A stretch of 33,076 nucleotides of DNA from B33-G16 sp964611035. GTDB lineage: Bacteria > Desulfobacterota > DSM-4660 > Desulfatiglandales > B25-G16. The translations under genes were made by a program, and so were the position numbers. Below are positions 32,682 through 33,076 of the stretch, piece after piece. The stretch lies in assembly GCA_964611035.1 (NCBI GenBank), contig CAZSWT010000037.1:1-33076 (forward strand). Reading direction: 5' to 3'. Below the pieces are notes generated by a model. The model searched no databases and was not told where the DNA came from. It saw only the letters and a list, made by a program, of their open reading frames with translations. Position 1 is the stretch's first letter; each line of letters opens with the position of its first letter.

Positions 32682-32821
32682 GTGATCAAAGGGGCTTATA
32701 CGAAAGATAATGTCCTTTACGAATTTGATATGAAGGCAATCCAAGTGTTAATTTATCAGATGATAATCCAGCTCTGTCCACAGCATTTGAAATTTTCGAT
32801 AAAATAATAGAAGCGAACTAA
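32682..32821 (+). pseudogene. cooC: C-terminal fragment of a canonical cooC, frameshifted
   Basis: In one frame the DNA reads KGAYTKDNVLYEFDMK (to 32735), and after a one-base shift back near 32733-32735 continues GNPSVNLSDDNPALSTAFEI to a stop at 32819-32821 (ending IIEAN). This is the usual end of CooC proteins, where IPxDxxVxEFDLKGxPLxxLPDDNPALxA is followed by a short helix. The NV.EFDMKG and DDNPAL blocks differ from the ends of the intact copies (NLSGRSLLELPDDSPA), so this is a remnant of the canonical type, matching the fragment at 30655-30759. No complete frame can be assembled from the window. Confidence 0.65.
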
Positions 32822-32862
32822 ACAGGCGCTCCAATACCCCATCGCTCCAACCCGCCCGCCTC

Positions 32863-32886
32863 CCCGCCTGCCGTCCGTCGGGCAGG
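32863..32886. repeat. 24-nt palindromic repeat, copy e
   Basis: CCCGCCTGCC-GTCC-GTCGGGCAGG is a one-base variant of the repeat at 13002-13025 and 27397-27420. It lies among CTCCAAT/CTCCAAC phrases (32829-32915) in the gene-free right end of the window. Confidence 0.75.
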
Positions 32887-32949
32887 GCCTGAGCGAGAAC
32901 GGGCAGGTACTCCAATTTGGTCGAAGCTCCTAAATTCTACACAGGATCT

Positions 32950-33018
32950 ATGATGAAGATACTCGTACCAGGTGGTTGGGTTTTCATTGGCAGCAATTAT
33001 AAAATTTTTAGGTATTAA
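32950..33018 (+). pseudogene. Possible decayed start of an NAD-dependent sugar epimerase/dehydratase
   Basis: The frame MMKILVPGGWVFIGSN resembles the Rossmann-fold start MKILVTGGAGFIGSN of extended short-chain dehydrogenases such as RmlB and GalE, with the glycine-rich loop damaged (GGWVFIG for GGAGFIG). It stops after 22 codons. A second stop-free continuation was not found in the remaining 58 bases, but the gene might continue in another frame outside the window. The match is short, so this is a tentative call. Confidence 0.35.
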
Positions 33019-33076
33019 GACTGATGGTCCCGTAAAAAGTCAGGCATCCCTTATTCGGCCATTATGAACGGATATC

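Overview
The window looks like a piece of chromosome from an uncultured or little-studied anaerobe of the Desulfobacterota (former Deltaproteobacteria). The evidence is the gene order DUF1844 - ispE - tRNA-Gln - prs - rplY - pth with carD, rluD, rho, rpmE, prfA and prmC on one strand, a mitochondrial-type (spd) EF-G, a K+-dependent membrane pyrophosphatase, a bifunctional Rel, and CooC-type nickel ATPases of the kind used by CO dehydrogenases. The lineage is inferred from gene content; no rRNA or other taxonomic marker was available. Base composition is AT-rich, and the intergenic DNA is crowded with short palindromes and inverted-repeat elements.

Layout. Bases 1-11504 are almost entirely minus-strand housekeeping genes: prmC (cut by the left edge), prfA, rpmE, rho, a RluD-type pseudouridine synthase, carD, hppA, pth, rplY, prs, tRNA-Gln(UUG), ispE and a DUF1844 gene. 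A divergent promoter region (11505-11833) leads into plus-strand ispG, proS and rel, which converge on minus-strand rpmB. Next come a CoA-disulfide-reductase/NADH-oxidase-like flavoprotein (-), an unrecognised conserved-looking protein (+), a RecA/KaiC-like ATPase (-) and fusA (-). From 23063 the window turns accessory: an XRE-cupin regulator, a DUF1178 protein, moaC, an NhaD-type antiporter, a lipoprotein, mogA with an EF-G-2 paralogue, and two tandem CooC-like ATPases surrounded by the remains of a third cooC.

How the genes work together. The left half serves translation (release factors and their methylase, L31, L25, L28, peptidyl-tRNA hydrolase, ProRS, tRNA-Gln, EF-G), transcription control (Rho, CarD), isoprenoid synthesis (IspE, IspG), PRPP synthesis, the stringent response (Rel) and ion pumping from pyrophosphate (HppA, whose residues favour K+ dependence and Na+ transport). 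moaC and mogA belong to molybdenum cofactor synthesis. The CooC-like pair is the only hint of carbon monoxide dehydrogenase metabolism; no CODH gene lies in the window.

Most notable observations: (1) a canonical cooC is present only as decayed fragments, a CxC-to-DxEAGME piece at about 30655-30759 and a frameshifted C-terminus at about 32682-32821, with two intact and different CooC-like genes between them; (2) a 287-bp element at 20330-20616 with 24-bp terminal inverted repeats and a perfect 8-bp target duplication has landed in the last codons of fusA and replaced the C-terminus of EF-G, and the pre-insertion reading frame can be reconstructed; (3) several families of small inverted-repeat elements abut or overlap stop codons of neighbouring genes.
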